5,586 nt of DNA from Verrucomicrobiota bacterium (lineage in GTDB: Bacteria > Verrucomicrobiota > Verrucomicrobiia > Verrucomicrobiales > Verrucomicrobiaceae), in assembly GCA_023429545.1 (NCBI GenBank), contig JAEYUU010000002.1:1-5586 (forward strand). Direction: 5' to 3'. Shown piece by piece: positions 5,585 to 5,586 of this stretch. Position numbers and translations under genes: made by a program. The notes below the pieces were generated by a model that was given only the letters and a program-made list of their open reading frames with translations, was not told the origin of the DNA and searched no databases. Positions within the stretch are counted from its first letter, which is position 1. Each line of letters starts with the position of its first letter.

Positions 5585-5586
5585 AA

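Noticed and set aside
1..5586. CRISPR arrays, tRNA or rRNA genes, insertion sequences
   Set aside because: No spaced direct repeats, cloverleaf-like sequence, rRNA-like stretch or transposase-like coding frame was seen.

Overview
The window carries five protein-coding genes on a GC-rich chromosome segment, two of them cut by the window edges. Translated composition, a sigma-54 activator, SD-poor translation starts and an arsM-sigZ pair together suggest an environmental bacterium, possibly a Verrucomicrobiota-type lineage. That assignment is an impression from the sequence and is not proven by any marker gene.

Layout. Positions 1-560 (+) hold the C-terminal part of a TauE/SafE-family membrane transporter. 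It runs directly, or with a short overlap, into a sigma-54-dependent activator with GAF, PAS, AAA+ and Fis-type HTH domains, which ends at 2550 (+). On the other strand, arsM (arsenite S-adenosylmethionine methyltransferase, 3949-3101) is followed by a sigZ-type ECF sigma factor (3104-2547). These two are joined by an ATGA stop/start overlap and almost certainly share one mRNA. The sigZ and activator stop codons overlap convergently by 4 bp. A 342-bp divergent intergenic region (3950-4291) separates arsM from a secreted SBP56 / selenium-binding-protein-like gene (4292 to the window end, +), which relates to the methanethiol oxidase family.

How they may work together. arsM methylates As(III) to less toxic or volatile products. 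The co-transcribed sigma factor has a C-terminal cysteine cluster that could sense metal, metalloid or redox state. The SBP56-like protein belongs to a family that includes copper-dependent methanethiol oxidases, and TauE/SafE proteins export sulfite or organosulfur anions. A common theme of methylated sulfur, arsenic or selenium chemistry is plausible but inferred.

The most interesting non-coding signal is in the divergent region. A good match to a -24/-12 sigma-54 promoter (4199-4214) lies upstream of the SBP56-like gene. Two back-to-back inverted repeats lie about 95-145 bp upstream of its predicted start site, where a sigma-54 activator would bind, and such an activator is encoded in the same window. 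A competing reading is that the repeated CTGGCA hexamers around the promoter are operator half-sites. Both divergent genes have AACC-rich leaders with no Shine-Dalgarno sequence.
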